Below are positions 37,080 to 54,080 of a stretch of DNA of 64,000 nt, piece after piece. A program made the position numbers and the translations under genes. Location of the stretch: positions 16,009,519 to 16,073,518 of the forward strand of contig NC_064539.1 in the NCBI RefSeq assembly GCF_023856365.1, given 5' to 3'. How positions within the stretch are numbered: the first letter of the stretch is position 1; the number at the start of each line of letters is the position of its first letter. Origin of the DNA: Brienomyrus brachyistius (taxonomy: Eukaryota > Chordata > Actinopteri > Osteoglossiformes > Mormyridae). The notes under the pieces were generated by a model, which saw only the letters and a list, made by a program, of their open reading frames with translations, was not told the origin of the DNA and searched no databases.

Positions 37080-37215
37080 TCAGTCAGGAGACACAGTAGC
37101 TGTCCATCTTCTAACCTGCTGTCCTGGTCAGGGTCATGGGGGTGGCAGAGGACACACACAGTCACACTCTGAGATTAATTTGCGCTGGAACTCAGCTCCA
37201 CAGGGCCATACCCAG
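37080..37215 (+). mobile_element. SINE body fragment
   Basis: 'CCATCTTCTAACCTGCTGTC', 'GGTCAGGGTCATGGGGG' and 'AGTCACACTCTGAGATT' match the common fish SINE/repeat body. Head and tail are missing. Confidence 0.6.
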
Positions 37216-37344
37216 TGTAACAAAACAAAACTAAATGCAAATTGATCTAACAAAACTGACATTTATAAAATTCTTTATGTATTATTATTTTTTTACATAC
37301 ATCTACCTGAATTAGTACATCTCACTTACCTGACCTCACTCATT

Positions 37345-37840
37345 TGGCCGCTTGTATCTGTGATCTCATTCTTGCGGTCACTACCCAGAGTTCATGATCA
37401 TGAGTGAGGGTAGGAACATAGATCCCTCACTCGTGAACAAAACCCCGAGATACTAAATCTCCTCAGCTTGAGGCAGCAACTCATCCCCCACCAGGAAGGG
37501 GAAATCCTCCCTTTTCTGGTCGAGAACCATGGCCTCAGACAGGGAGGTGCTGATTCTCATCCCGGCTGCCTCAAATTCAGCTGCCACCCACCCGAGGGTG
37601 AGCCCCAGGCCTGGCTCAAGGGCGAGGTCGCGGGCCCCCTAGTCCAGATCGGGTAACATAGTCCTTTATCATAGTCATCATGAGAGTCTATTTGAACCAT
37701 ACTTAGTCTGGCCACTGACCTAGCACCAATTTGCCTTGGGAGACCCTACCAGGGGCAATTGCCTCTGATAGTATAGCTTCTAGGGTCATGGAGGGACACA
37801 AATCCCTCCACCACGATGAGGAGTAATAGGGCACATTTGT
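37345..37840 (-). mobile_element. Non-LTR retrotransposon fragment (antisense, RT C-terminal region)
   Basis: On the minus strand, about 37345-37420 reads YVPTLTHDHELWVVTARMRS, the segment after the reverse transcriptase that is typical of a fish non-LTR family ('tlTyGHELWVMTERmRS'). Further blocks ('GAACCATGGCCTCAGACAGG', 'GGGAGACCCTACCAGGGGC') match the same family antisense. Stop codons and internal deletions make it a relic. Confidence 0.8.
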
Positions 37841-38059
37841 CTTTGAACTTGAGGTAACTGACAGCTGTCTAACAAAGAAACTGCATTGTTATGTGTTTAA
37901 GTAATTAATGGTGTATTAATGAATTAATAGCAGTAGCAGCAGTAGGTCTCTGTGCTCTTTACAAGCTCTGGCACAACAGACGTTAGGAATGAAACACTGG
38001 TCACACTTTGTGTGTAACTTACTGTAGAAACAGCAGGTAGCCTAAGTCCATGACTATGG

Positions 38060-38150
38060 TAAGAAACCCAGGTGACATGGACAGAACATGTAAACTACTT
38101 GTACACACAGTGGAGGTGGGACTCGCACCCCCTGGCAGAGTGAGATGACA
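38060..38150 (-). mobile_element. SINE head fragment bordering the 41-bp minisatellite
   Basis: 'GGACAGAACATGTAAACTAC', 'CACACAGTGGAGGTGGGACT' and 'CGCACCCCC' are the reversed SINE head, including an inverted B box. It runs straight into the first minisatellite unit. Confidence 0.7.
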
Positions 38151-40143
38151 ATGCCAGCCACCTCGGGAGACATATCAGTTGCAGTGCGACGATGGCAGCC
38201 ACCTCAGGAGACATATCAGCAGGAGTGAGACGATGCCAGCCACCTCGGGAGACATATCAGCCAGAGTGCGACGATGCCAGCCACCTCGGGAGACATATCA
38301 GCCTGAGTACGACGATGCCAGCCACCTCGGGAGACATATCAGCCGGAGTGAGACGATGCCAGCCACCTCAGGACACATATCAGCCAGAGTGAGACGATGC
38401 CAGCCACCTCAGGACACATATCAGCCAGAGTGCGACGATGCCAGCCACCTCGGGACACATATCAGCCTGAGTACGACGATGCCAGCCACCTCGGGAGACA
38501 TATCAGCTGGAGTGAGACGATGCCAGCCACCTCGGGAGACATATCAGCTGGAGTGAGACGATGCCAGCCACCTCGGGAGACATATCAGCTAGAGTGAGAC
38601 GATGCCAGCCACCTCGGGAGACATATCACCCGGAGTGAGACGATGCCAGCCACCTCGGGAGACATATCAGCCTGAGTGCGACGATGGCAGCCACCTCGGG
38701 AGACATATCAGCCTGAGTGCGACGATGGCAGCCACCTCGGGAGATATATCACCCGGAGTGAGACGATGCCAGCCACCTCAGGAGACATATCAGCCTGAGT
38801 GCGACGATGGCAGCCACCTCGGGAGACATATCAGCCTGAGTGCGACGATGGCAGCCACCTCGGGACACATATCAGCCAGAGTGCGACGATGCCAGCCACC
38901 TCGGGAGACATATCAGCCTGAGTGCGACGATGGCAGCCACCTCGGGACACATATCAGCCAGAGTGCGACGATGCCAGCCACCTCGGGAGACATATCAGCC
39001 TGAGTACGACGATGCCAGCCACCTCGGGAGACATATCAGCCTGAGTGCGACGATGCCAGCCACCTCGGGAGACAAATCAGCCTGAGTACGACGATGCCAG
39101 CCACCTCGGGAGACATATCAGCCGGAGTGAGACGATGCCAGCCACCTCGGGAGACATATCAGCTAGAGTGAGACGATGCCAGCCACCTCGGGAGACATAT
39201 CACCCGGAGTGAGACGATGCCAGCCACCTCGGGAGACATATCAGCCTGAGTGCGACGATGGCAGCCACCTCGGGAGACATATCAGCCTGAGTGCGACGAT
39301 GGCAGCCACCTCGGGAGATATATCACCCGGAGTGAGATGATGCCAGCCACCTCGGGAGACATATCAGCCTGAGTGCGACGATGGCAGCCACCTCGGGAGA
39401 CATATCAGCCTGAGTGCGACGATGGCAGCCACCTCGGGACACATATCAGCCAGAGTGCGACGATGCCAGCCACCCCGGGAGACATATCAGCCTGAGTGCG
39501 ACGATGGCAGCCACCTCGGGACACATATCAGCCAGAGTGCGACGATGCCAGCCACCTCGGGAGACATATCAGCCTGAGTACGACGATGCCAGCCACCTCG
39601 GGAGACATATCAGCCTGAGTGCGACGATGCCAGCCACCTCGGGAGACATATCAGCCTGAGTGCGACGATGCCAGCCACCTCGGGAGACAAATCAGCCTGA
39701 GTACGACGATGCCAGCCACCTCGGGAGACATATCAGCCTGAGTGCGACGATGCCAGCCACCTCGGGAGACAAATCAGCCTGAGTACGACGATGCCAGCCA
39801 CCTCGGGACACATATCAGCCAGAGTGAGACGATGCCAGCCACCTCGGGAGACATATCAGCCGGAGTGCGACGATGCCAGCCACCTCGGGAGACATATCAG
39901 CCTGAGTACGATGATGCCAGCCACCTCGGGAGACATATCAGCCTGAGTACGACGATGCCAGCCACCTCGGGAGACGTGTCAGCCGGAGTGAGACGATGCC
40001 AGCCACCTCGGGAGACGTATCAGCCGGAGTGAGACGATGCCAGCCACCTCGGGAGACGTATCACCTGGAGTGAGACGATGCCAGCCACCTCGGGAGACAT
40101 ATCACCCGGAGTGAGACGATGCCAGCCACCTCGGGAGACATAA
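38150..40143. repeat. 41-bp minisatellite, about 48 units
   Basis: Unit: 'GAGTGAGACGATGCCAGCC', 'ACCTCGGGAGACATATCAGC', 'C-T/G'. Variants (GAGTGCGACGATGGCAG, GGACACATATC, CACCCGGAG) are interspersed. A block starting at 38587 recurs at 39161, exactly 574 bp or 14 units later, with only a few substitutions over more than 400 bp. Several short open frames across it are by-products of the unit lacking stops. Confidence 0.95.
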
Positions 40144-44280
<4,137 letters not shown>

Positions 44281-44375
44281 CTCAAGTTCAAGTTATTTTA
44301 TTGTCAATGTACATTTTATGTGCAAGACATACATGAGAACCGAAATGTGGTTTCTCGGTTACTGGTGTTCGTGCC
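44281..44375. mobile_element. Probable retroelement 3'-end fragment
   Basis: 'TCAAGTTCAAGTTATTTTAT' followed by 'TGTCAATGTACATTTTATG' resembles a dispersed fish repeat tail that I recall. Boundaries uncertain. Confidence 0.4.
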
Positions 44376-47094
44376 CTCCAGCCTCTCACTGCACGCAGGA
44401 GAGTCTGGATCCCCTGCAGTGAAGATGACTCAAAATCTGCTATGAAAAGCCTGAAAAAACCTGCAGCAGGGAAGGCGATTCCGTGTTAGCACAGGGAATG
44501 CCTGTAACACCCACACGGCCTGTTCACGGGACTTCCTGCAGCCTGCTGCTCCATTTACACATGGGGGCGGAGCCAATCCTGCTTGCTCCATTCCTATTGG
44601 CCCATAAATTATTCGAGAAACACAACTTTTTTTTTTTTTGTTTCCTCATCTACCAGGATGCATTGCTGGGCTGTGTCAGGTGATGTAAACGGTACTCAAG
44701 GGCAGGCTCCAATTCTGCCCTAAAAACAGGGGCTGTGTTGTGATTAATCGGGCAGGTTTAAGCTCTCTTGCACCCTGGAGCACCCATCCTCCCTGCCTTC
44801 TTGCTGGTGGGGGGGGGGAAGCACCCCTCCCATTTTTTGACCCAGAGTGGCATGGAGGTATGCAGGAGTAACTGTGCACTCCTCCCCCATGGAGCAGCCT
44901 TCCTGCAGCACTGACGGGCACCATAAATAACTCTCTTGGAAGTCCCACTGAAAAAATCCCTGTTATAAAAATACCAGAAAAAAATAATAGTGGCTGTGCT
45001 TCACCGCCATATGAGGCCGGAAATATAAACTAAGAAAGTGGTTAGAGGCTTAAGATGCTTGCAGTAGCTGCTTCAGGTATCTGGAAAGGCAGGAGAGTGT
45101 TTTAGGGCCTGATTGTGGTCGCGATAACGAAGGATGGGAGCTGATGGAAAGTGCTTCAGATGAGCGAGCCGAGGGCCCTGTGTGCCGAAACCCGAGAACG
45201 GTGCATCTCTGTAGTGCCTTCTATCTTCTAAGTACCCCAGCTCTAATTCAGTTACAGGCCACAAACCCGCTTCTGTAGGAAAGCGCTAATTTCTAAATGG
45301 AGGGTGGGGAGGCACCATGGTGGCCCTCAGGTCTGCTACCAGCAGTCATGGCATTTTGTCCTCTTTCCCTAATGCTAATGAGCAATTAGCGATCTAAAGA
45401 GCCGTTCTGGTATATGTGGGGTCACCATGTTTACCGCCCGCATACACAGCCGGCCGCAGGAGGCCCGGCTAGATCTGCACTGCCTTCGCAAGCTTCAGAC
45501 GCAGATCAGCTTCGACATGGAACCGTTACAGAAGCACCTTGATAGAAAAATCATCCACTATCAGGAAACAAGTGAATTGCCGATGGCATGCACATAGATG
45601 CAGGGCTTATGTAGCACAGTGCTGTAATAATACAGTGCCGCTTCAGCCAGGGAGAACTGGATTTCAGCCTTTTGCATGAATGTACCTCTGCTACAGTAAG
45701 TTAACATTTAGAGGCCAAACATTTCTGCAAATAATCCAGGGCTGATCATCGCTGTCACATTCTGGTTATGTCAGTAAGCATCAACAGAACTTGCAATGTT
45801 GAGCTGCACGCCTTCTTCACATAACCGAAAAGAGGGAGAGAAAGCGGGGAAAACATTGATGCATCTTCCTCAGTCCTCATCACCTCTCCTACTGCTGAGA
45901 AATTACATCCCGATCTGACAACGGGGCTGTGCGAGAGAAACCGGTAATGAATATTCAGTAGGCCTGTCTAATCCCTGCGGATGGGTCCGTTTTTATACCA
46001 GCCGTGTTTAAACCCCTAAATGAACAAGGCTTTAGGCTCAGCATTCAGTTTCCATCCCACTGATGTCCTGTAATATTCTGCTCTTACGACAGACCCTGCT
46101 TTGTCATGTCGGTAATTTACGGTGATCGATCCAGCTGCAGGCTGCTTTGGATAGGACTTGGACATGGTTTCATAGAGACCCCAGCTGATCCACAGGTTTG
46201 GGACTCTCTTAAGGGGTCACGACACAGCTTTGTTTGTGTTCCGCTCACTGGCATAGCATGTGACCCCCCCCCGGCTTGCATCGTAACGAATGTGGCCTGC
46301 AATGGCTCCGCCGAAACCTCACTGCTCAGGTCCGTGGCCTTTTCTCTTCCATTGCTCTGTCTCACGGAGACGGGTGCTGCTCTGCCCCCTCAGGCAGTGA
46401 GCTAAATCTGTCAGAACGTCTCCCTGTCTTTCGCTCTCGCTCTCCCTCCCTTTCCCTCCCTCTGCATTTCAGACTGAAGTCTGGCTCAGTCTGCTGGAAA
46501 TCTCGTTTGTGCTGCTGGTCACAGATACTCTGCTGTCAGTCCCCCAGCAGCGTCAAAACACTGAAACACGGGGACTGTAAGACCCTGGGGCAGGCAGCGC
46601 TCCTGAATTTAAATCCGTTATCTTCGTTTTAGAGCTTGGCAGAAGGTGATTCCATTGGACAAATACACACGTTGCCCCTGATATTTTCCTTGTCTTTTAT
46701 CCTTCAGCCGAATTTGTTCTTATTTACCACTATTTAATGCAGATATTTAATTCCTATTGACCACTATTTTTTAAGCAATTTATTCAATAAATGTGAGAAA
46801 AACATTCCCCTTTGCTTTTATGTTTCCGTAATGATTGTTATGTAAATAATTAATAATGGTTCAATAAATGTCCATCGATCTTATATAAACTGATGGTGCC
46901 AAAGAGCAGTTTTTGAGCGATAAGGATTGCCCCCCCCCCCCCCCCGCAACACTCCTATCATTCACAATGAAGTAGAAGAGAAGCAGCAGCTGGCCCCCAT
47001 CATGAAGCAGCCTTATGGCTGCTGCGAGGCTTCGTCTGCAGCCTGGCTGCTCCGCCTTGCTCGTGATTTTGTGTGTCTCTGAATGTGTGTGGAG
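44376..47094. other. Intron 2 sequence, no exon recognised
   Basis: Includes C/T-rich DNA near 46420-46470 and a 16-C run (46930-46945). The segment 45360-45420 has homeodomain-like cores in unique sequence. Confidence 0.45.
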
Positions 47095-47107
47095 TTAATC
47101 CGCGCTG

Positions 47108-47192
47108 TCAGGACACACACCCAGCTGGACACACACCCAGCTGGACACACACCCAGCTGGACACACACCCAGCTGGACACACACCCAGCTTA
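47108..47192. repeat. 16-bp tandem repeat, about five units
   Basis: Perfect repeats of ACACACACCCAGCTGG. Confidence 0.95.
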
Positions 47193-47369
47193 CAGTCCCA
47201 GGAGCAGATACACAAATCTCCTTGCTTCATTCTACTTAAGTTGCAAATAGATAAGATGGGTCTTAAGTGGGTTTAAATACGTAGAACGTTGTGCCGGTTT
47301 TATCTGCAGGCCTGAAGCAGTAATTTATATGTCTCTTCAGCAAGTCTTTGCTGAAGTGTTTTTATTATA

Positions 47370-47452
47370 ATTATTTTCGGGTACATTTAATTGACTTCCT
47401 CTTGCGCACTGGATAAGCAGTTATGGAAAGTGGATGGATGGATGGATGGATA
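47370..47452 (+). mobile_element. SINE tail fragment
   Basis: 'GCACTGGATAAGCAGTTATG' then 'GAAAGTGGATGGATGGATGG' is the 3' end of the SINE seen complete at 28.2 kb. Confidence 0.7.
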
Positions 47453-47751
47453 CTTTGTACATAAATTACCTTATATAAGTATGGCTGTAACATCATGTGA
47501 ATGTAAAAGGTAATGTCATGCATATGAAAGTAATACCACACAAAGTGTCATCCAAACATAGAAAAACCTCATTGATTTTCTCTTGTAGAGCAGTTGTTTA
47601 ATGTTGACGTGTCCTGTAAGCAGTTTTGTTGACTAAATGCATGTGGGATGTAGGCTTATGTGGAATTAGCATAGATGTGTTTATTTAAATTTTTGGGTGA
47701 GTGCTGAAGAGGGGATCCAGCTCTAGTATTCATAGATCCATACGTGAACGT

Positions 47752-48388
47752 GCGGACCGCGGCGGGCGCTGCCAAGCCGCAAAAGGGTGTGCAGACTACG
47801 AGGATCCCCACCAAGCCACAGGAGGGCGTGCGGACTGTGAGGGGCTCTGCCAAGCCGTGGGAGGGCGTGCAGACTGCAAGGGGCTCTGCCAAGCCATGGG
47901 AGGGCATGCAGACTATGAGGAGCCCCACCAAGCCACAGGAGGGTGTGCAGACTGTGAGGGGTGCCATCATAGGGGCACTGCCAAGCTGTAGGAGGGCATG
48001 CAGACTGCCAGGGGCTCTGCCAAGCTGTGGGAGGGCGTGCAGACTGCGAGGGGCACCATCAAGCTACAGGAGGGCATGCAGACTGCGAGGGGTGCCACCG
48101 AGCCACAGGAGGGCATGCAGACTGCGTGGGGTGCCACCGAGCCACAGGAGGGCATGCAGACTGCGAGGGGTGCCACCGAGCCACAGGAGGGCGTGCAGAC
48201 TGCGAGGGGCGCTGCTGAGCCAGAGCAGGGCGTGCAGACTGCAAGGGTCTCTGCCAAGCCACAGGAGGGCGTGCAAAATGCGAGGGGCACCATCAAGCCA
48301 CAGGAGGGCATGCTGACTGCGAGGGGCACCATCAAACCACAGGAGGGCGTGCTGACTGCGAGGGGCGCTGCTGAGCCACTGGAAAACG
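47752..48388. repeat. 39-bp minisatellite with 13-codon period, about 16 units
   Basis: Units read roughly 'AGCCACAGGAGGGCGTGCAG' then 'ACTGCGAGGGGCACCATCA'. Because 39 is divisible by 3, several frames on both strands remain open; the longest (47998-48687, +, 229 codons) gives a 13-residue repeat such as GVQTARGTIKPQE. There is no splice signal, known domain or position in dab2ip that suggests it is translated, and it lies in intron 2. Confidence 0.92.
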
Positions 48389-50488
48389 TTGCTTGGGGAG
48401 CCATCTCAGTCTTCCTGTTTCATGCACTCCATGTGAACTCTATATTTGCATTGAAGAAACAGTGCCGCACTGTTGGAGTTTGGGGAAAAAAAAGTCTGCA
48501 TCAATTAAAACTAATCAGCGCCAACCCAACTGTCAGTGGCAGCCCATTCTCTCTGATTCCTTATCCAGGCACTGGCACAGAGAAACGTAGTGTGAAAAAC
48601 TTCTTTGTAACGGCGAACAGATCCGCAGGACGTGGGGGTTTTTGGGGAAAGGAGCAGGGAGATATGCTGGACTCCCTTGTGGAATAACAGGTCAGCAAGC
48701 AGGACATGATATTCATGCTCGGTTTGGCTGTTTAACTAATATGAGCAGCTGTTAATCCTCGGCGAGCTTTCCCATGGCTCCCCGGTCTCGCTCCCACGCA
48801 CACAGAGCACTCTTTGGATATCTGCCGATGACACCTGCACGGGGGGGCTCACCTTCCATCTCAGCCCTCCCCAGAAACATGCGCACCCACCCACATTTAA
48901 CAAACTCTGACATTCTGTGCTTCACCTGCACAAGCATGTTACGTCGAGTATTCCTACACATGATTGTAAGGTTTTCCAAACAAAAGGCAGGCTGTGCAGT
49001 GTCGGCGAAGATTGGATTAACAATCACGGACTGTATAAGCTCACAATCAGCACTTATCTCTCTCCATCTGTCATTCTGTGTATAGTAGACCTGGCTGGCC
49101 TGGTGTCTGGAATCAGACTAGTTGACACGCGTTTCTTGAAAAGGTTGGTAGAGGAGTGTACTGATCTCGCGTGCCAAAACCTGAGCTGGTTATCGAGCAT
49201 GGTGCCATTTTGGCCCGTTGTTGAATCTGAGGGAAAGTGAGCTGCTCCATCAGCTGCCCTCTGCAGTTACCTTTTCTATAAACTCCTGAAATGGCATCGT
49301 CAGGATCCTGTTCTTCTGTCAGATTCCAGTGAATTAACAGTGAAGCTTCTGCAAGATTGGGACCTCAAACACCTGAAGATTGAGTTACAGGGCAGCATGT
49401 CCAATAGCTTTAGCTTTTTAAGCTTGAATCTTTACAGCAATGCAAGTCTAAGTTATTATTAAAATATTTTAGGGCATCAAGTTAGTTGTTTATACTGTTT
49501 GCATTCACTGTGATCTGCTCCATTTTTAAGTTTCAAACATTCCATTCCTGCCCACTCTGTATATGCACATTTGTGTGCTTTATAACGATGCAGTTTGATG
49601 AGTAAGTGAAATAAAACAGCAATATAGCAAATGTACTAGAATTAACATTCATAAGGAGTTGGTGTTCTGAGGTGCCCAGCTCTGTCTTAATGATCTTATG
49701 CTGGTTTACTGCATGCTTCACTGAAGGTTTTATGTGGGTGACCTTCTAATGCATGACCTTGAATTGAAATGCATATGTTTTACAGATTGCATTATGTTCT
49801 CTTTAATAGTTTCTTCTTTGGTTGTTAATGAGGCTATTAGTCAACGATACATAAAAAATGTATCATACGAGCAAAGTGCTAGAGGGTAATCATGTGAATG
49901 GCAAGCTTTTATTATTTTTTTATGATGGAATCTTAGTGACACACGGCTGTTTCAAATACACTTACACTTTCCACATGTCTGCTTCCAGACCCCAGCGGTT
50001 TGTGAGGTCACGACGTCCGCTATGACCAGCTGGCCTGGTCCTGCATTCTGCTTGTTCCCTGTGACATACCGTTCCGATTGTTGTACTTCTTCTACCTGTA
50101 GTACCGTTTCCCTATGTCAGTATGGCCTCTCTACAGTTTTACATGAGCAGGACCCCTGATTAATGTGACACTGACAGCATTTTGTAAATGTGTATATACA
50201 GCTACTAGTCAAAGGTTTTGTACACCACAGATTTTTACCTAGTTTTTACTTTTTCATTTATTTTGTAAACTTTAGATTTTTTATTCTTGTTAATTATGGC
50301 AAAGTTGAGTGAACGACTATGAATGAAAATATAAGTCAAATAAAACAAGTTTCCTTTATAACACGGAAAGACTCTAACAGTGCATGTCTGACATCCTATT
50401 AAGTGGTTATGTGGTGATGGCAGAGTCACATTCTAGGCTGTCCTTTAACTTTAAATGCACTAGTTAACTGTTTCCCATGAAACAGAGC
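48389..50488. other. Intron 2 sequence, no exon recognised
   Basis: Unique-looking; ORFs at 48752-49085 on both strands are short and unrecognised. Confidence 0.45.
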
Positions 50489-50786
50489 AGTGTGTGTTTG
50501 GGTTTGCATAGATCACATTTGTGGACCAAAATGTCCCCAAAGTGCGGTAAAACCTGAAACTTCCTTACTTGTGGGGACACTTCTTCAGGTCCCCATTTGG
50601 ATAACCTCAGTTTTATAAAAATCTGTGAATGCGATCGAAAAAGTAAAAGTGTCGAAGGTCTTGTATTTTGGTTGGTTACTTATGGTGAAGGTTAAGGCTG
50701 GGTAGAGGTTAAGGGTGTCGTGATTGGGATTAGGGTTTTTCCCATAGAAGTGAGTGGATGGTCCCCATTTAGATAGGAAGACCAAC

Positions 50787-50820
<34 letters not shown>
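50489..50820 (+). mobile_element. GGGGACC-type fish repeat element, best-ordered copy
   Basis: Reads in order 'AAAATGTCCCCAAAGTG', 'CTTGTGGGGACACTTCTTC', 'AAAATCTGTGAATGCGATC', 'GGTTGGTTACTTATGG', 'GGTTAAGGCTGGGTAGAGG', 'CCCATAGAAGTGAGTGGATG', then a (TG)n tract at 50789-50820. It serves as a local reference for the rearranged copies at 6.9 and 12.3 kb. No coding capacity. Confidence 0.8.
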
Positions 50821-50822
<2 letters not shown>

Positions 50823-50910
50823 TGCAGTGGATTGTCCAGGCTTTGCCCCAGCCATGTGCCTTATGTTGCCTTTGACCCTTACCAGAACAGGAGATTAGGA
50901 GATGGATGAA
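50821..50910 (+). mobile_element. SINE 3'-half fragment next to (TG)n
   Basis: 'CCTGCAGTGGATTGTCCAGG', 'CCATGTGCCTTATGTTGCC' and 'TTAGGAGATGGATGAAT' follow the SINE body and tail order in degraded form. Confidence 0.5.
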
Positions 50911-53900
50911 TTATCTTGGGCAAAAATGTCTATATTGGCAGGCATGCATTTTTTTAACTTATGTCATAATTTGTTATGGTTTAAAATGCTGCCAGGAGAC
51001 ACGATGTGTTCATTAGAGAGTATAATTGTAAGGCTGGTCTGCCTTACTACTAATCCACTCCTTTTAATACTCCACACGGCAGGCTTTGTGCTGGGTGCCT
51101 TCAAGAAGGAGTGAGAAACCAAACCAGACACCACAGAGCAAACCGTTCAGTGATCATTTATTTAATGGTAGAATATTTTTTAATGATACATATGGCGTCA
51201 GTTGTGCACCATTTGTGTTATGCCTCATTTAAGGAGCATTTTCAGCAGTAATAAATATGATGGATTTTGTAATTACCTTTCAATCATGGTGGGAAGGACG
51301 AGACCCCCGAATACACAGTGGGTGGGCTTATCGATCTGCGGCTGTTCTACCTGCCGTCTCATTCGTTTGTTTGCTCGCTCGTCCGGCTATAAACATCCTG
51401 CCATTTAAGGCACCCACTGTTGACTTTGAAGACTCATTTTTTCTCATCACTACGGTGCATTAAAGATTTCTGTGGATCTTTCTCACATGTCAAAAAACGC
51501 TAATGCCCAACCTCAATAAGACTCAGATAAGAGGCAACCCTGGGTTAAGGAATAACATCTGAATTTTCTTTGTTCAGTGAAATATTAAGGATGACATTTT
51601 AGTGATTATTGAGTTTAGTCTTGCAAATGAGCTAATGCAAAATGGAGGACTATGTGTTTAATTTCTATAAAACGCCTCAGAATCACTTATGAAAGCAGGC
51701 CGATGTCATTTCCCCGCTACATTTAACACCAGTGCCAATTTCCCTTTTTTTGATTTTGTTTGTTAGCAGAAAGCCTTTCAAATTATGAGTAATGGGCCGG
51801 GAATCTGCCTCATTTAGACCTGAAACCGAAATAAGTGAGAAGACTTAATAAGGGCCTGATAACTTAAGGATGTTCACTTCAGCGCCCCGTTAAGCTTCAG
51901 CCGAAGGCCTTTAAGAGTATCGACCACCCAGTAAGCTACTCCATGCAATCTTATGTGTATATCTGCATTTTTAAAGATATGTCTTAATTTTTACTTTTAT
52001 AATGACTTCCCTTTGGCACTATATGTTTATCTCTTAAATTATTAGTTATCCTGAATTGTTAATTCTTGTTCTTCTGCTAGTACTGGTTACTGCACCCAAC
52101 CTTATTGATTTCCTTTAGAAATTTTAAATCCTCAATTACATTCTTTCCTGCCTCCTTTATAGTCGGGAAGATTAAGTGTCCCCTCCCCTCCCCCCCCCCC
52201 CACCTTCTGCTGGAGCTCATTTGTCTGATATTCAGGACAGGCACCCTTGTCCTTATGTGGCTCTCACTGGCTGTATTTCTGCACCTCCTAAGATGAATGC
52301 AGCATGGTTTGCAGTACGGACTTCTTGCTGTTCTTTAATATCCCCTTTATTTTTTTTCCACTGCTTTCGCCGCATCTAAAGCCTGTCAGTCTAGCGTATC
52401 ACCCAGGTCTCGGTCACGTCGCTGGCCTCATTTAGCATCCACAAATAAAAGCCTCGGCTCAAACAGAAATATAATTTTAGTGGTGCTGAATTTCGTCTGC
52501 CTGTTGTCAGCTCGCTCTTTTAACTCACCCTGTCTCCTCTTTCACCGCCCTTTTCCATCCTTGAAGCTGATAAATGCATCTGAGTACTTTTAGCATTACT
52601 GTATGATTTATTTTCTCCAAAGCTTTTTATTTCCTATCCTTAATTTTGGGAAGGTAACTTTGCTGTATTGGCAGTAATACTTTTTACCTTAACAGTTAGG
52701 TGTCAGACTCTTGTCCATAGCATACAGGCGCGGATGTCTTTGGGTTCGGCAACAGGCTCAGCCATCGTCCTTTGCGAAGTTGGTGTTGAGGTCTTTGCTC
52801 GGTGGCGATATTATGGATCTGCTTTGAACCCACATCCTTTCAGACGCAGTAAGACACCCATAACACACCACACCACACATTTCTAACAACTGAGGTAGTT
52901 CTGTTCTGCAAGTGTTCATGTATTGTCCTGCAAAACAAGTCAAAACAAATTTCCACTTTTAGGTGAGGTGTCATATTCCTTTAAAATAACGGGCCAGCTG
53001 CGGCTGTCAGTTTCATATACCCTGAAATATGTATCCGTCTAAATTGAAGGATGACTTAAAGTCCCCTGTTATTCATGGTCTCTCCCCCCTGTGGCAAACG
53101 TTTGATGATGATGAGTCTCCATGGTCTGTGTTAGCATTGCTGTCTGATCCTGTGTCCTACATAGCTGTATTACTATATTAAGACCGTTTTCTGCTTGCAT
53201 CCATTATTTAAGGAAAATCCCTTTCTTATGTCTGTGTGTTTGTATGTATTTATGTGTGTGTGTCCTTCTTCTCTCCAACTCCTATTCTACAACAGCTACA
53301 TATGTACTATTTTAAAATACGTGGAATTACCTATATAATAATGTTTGGTTATTCAGTGTCTTTATACTAATCCAGGCTGAGTTTTATTGCAGGAATAGAG
53401 CAGAGCAATTCCTCTGTTTATTTTCATCTTGATATGCAAAGAATGTCAAGATAGTATCACTGCTCCGGGAAATTTTAATTTGATGTGTGTCTAGTGCAGA
53501 ATATGACCTTTCTGCTTCTCAGCTTTAAGTTTCATACAGAGATTTAAGACCCTATGAGGAGCCGAATGAACTAGAGCATTTTGTTTACAATTTGAAAGAG
53601 TACCAGGGGCAATATGTGCAAAAAGCAGATGCAAGGGCGGCCTATTTATTCTCCTCCTCTAAAGTGAATAGACAAGGACTGTCTATAAATGCACATTAGT
53701 CATTAAGCGTCTCTCCAGGTCTCTGTGTGTTTCCGCAGGTAAAAACAAAGGCAAATGCCCCGGAAATGCAAGAAATATGTAATATCATTCCAAGGTCACC
53801 TTCCCCAGTCCTGGATTAATGAGTTTAGTTCAGACCAGTCCTGTCTCATTCTTCATGTTATAGGGGATTGTAATTCACACTTGGGAGTCCACATTTAGAG

Positions 53901-54080
53901 ACTACCTAACAAGGTGGTTGTTTGTGCATGCATTTGGAAGCATCTCGATAACAGTGAAATCTTCCGTCCTTGAAGGTTTTCCAGCTTCAGTCACTATGCA
54001 TGCAGGACTGCAGGAGTTTGTCGGAGGGTCCACACTTAAAACCATTGATACATACTTCAGGTGTTGTTTCACGTTGCTTT
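50911..54080. other. Intron 2 sequence with possible conserved non-coding blocks
   Basis: No exon recognised. Repeat-free segments at about 51590-51930 and 53630-53860 have regulatory-like motif density (for example AACAAAGGC, SOX-like, and CCAAGGTCA, nuclear-receptor-like, near 53745-53795). These are impressions only. Confidence 0.25.

Noticed and set aside
38179..40032. Series of open frames repeating GDISAGVRRCQPPRETYQ-like peptides
   Set aside because: All are translations of the 41-bp minisatellite in alternating frames, with no splice context.
38150..40143. CRISPR-like array
   Set aside because: There are no unique spacers; units are tandem and contiguous, and the genome is eukaryotic.
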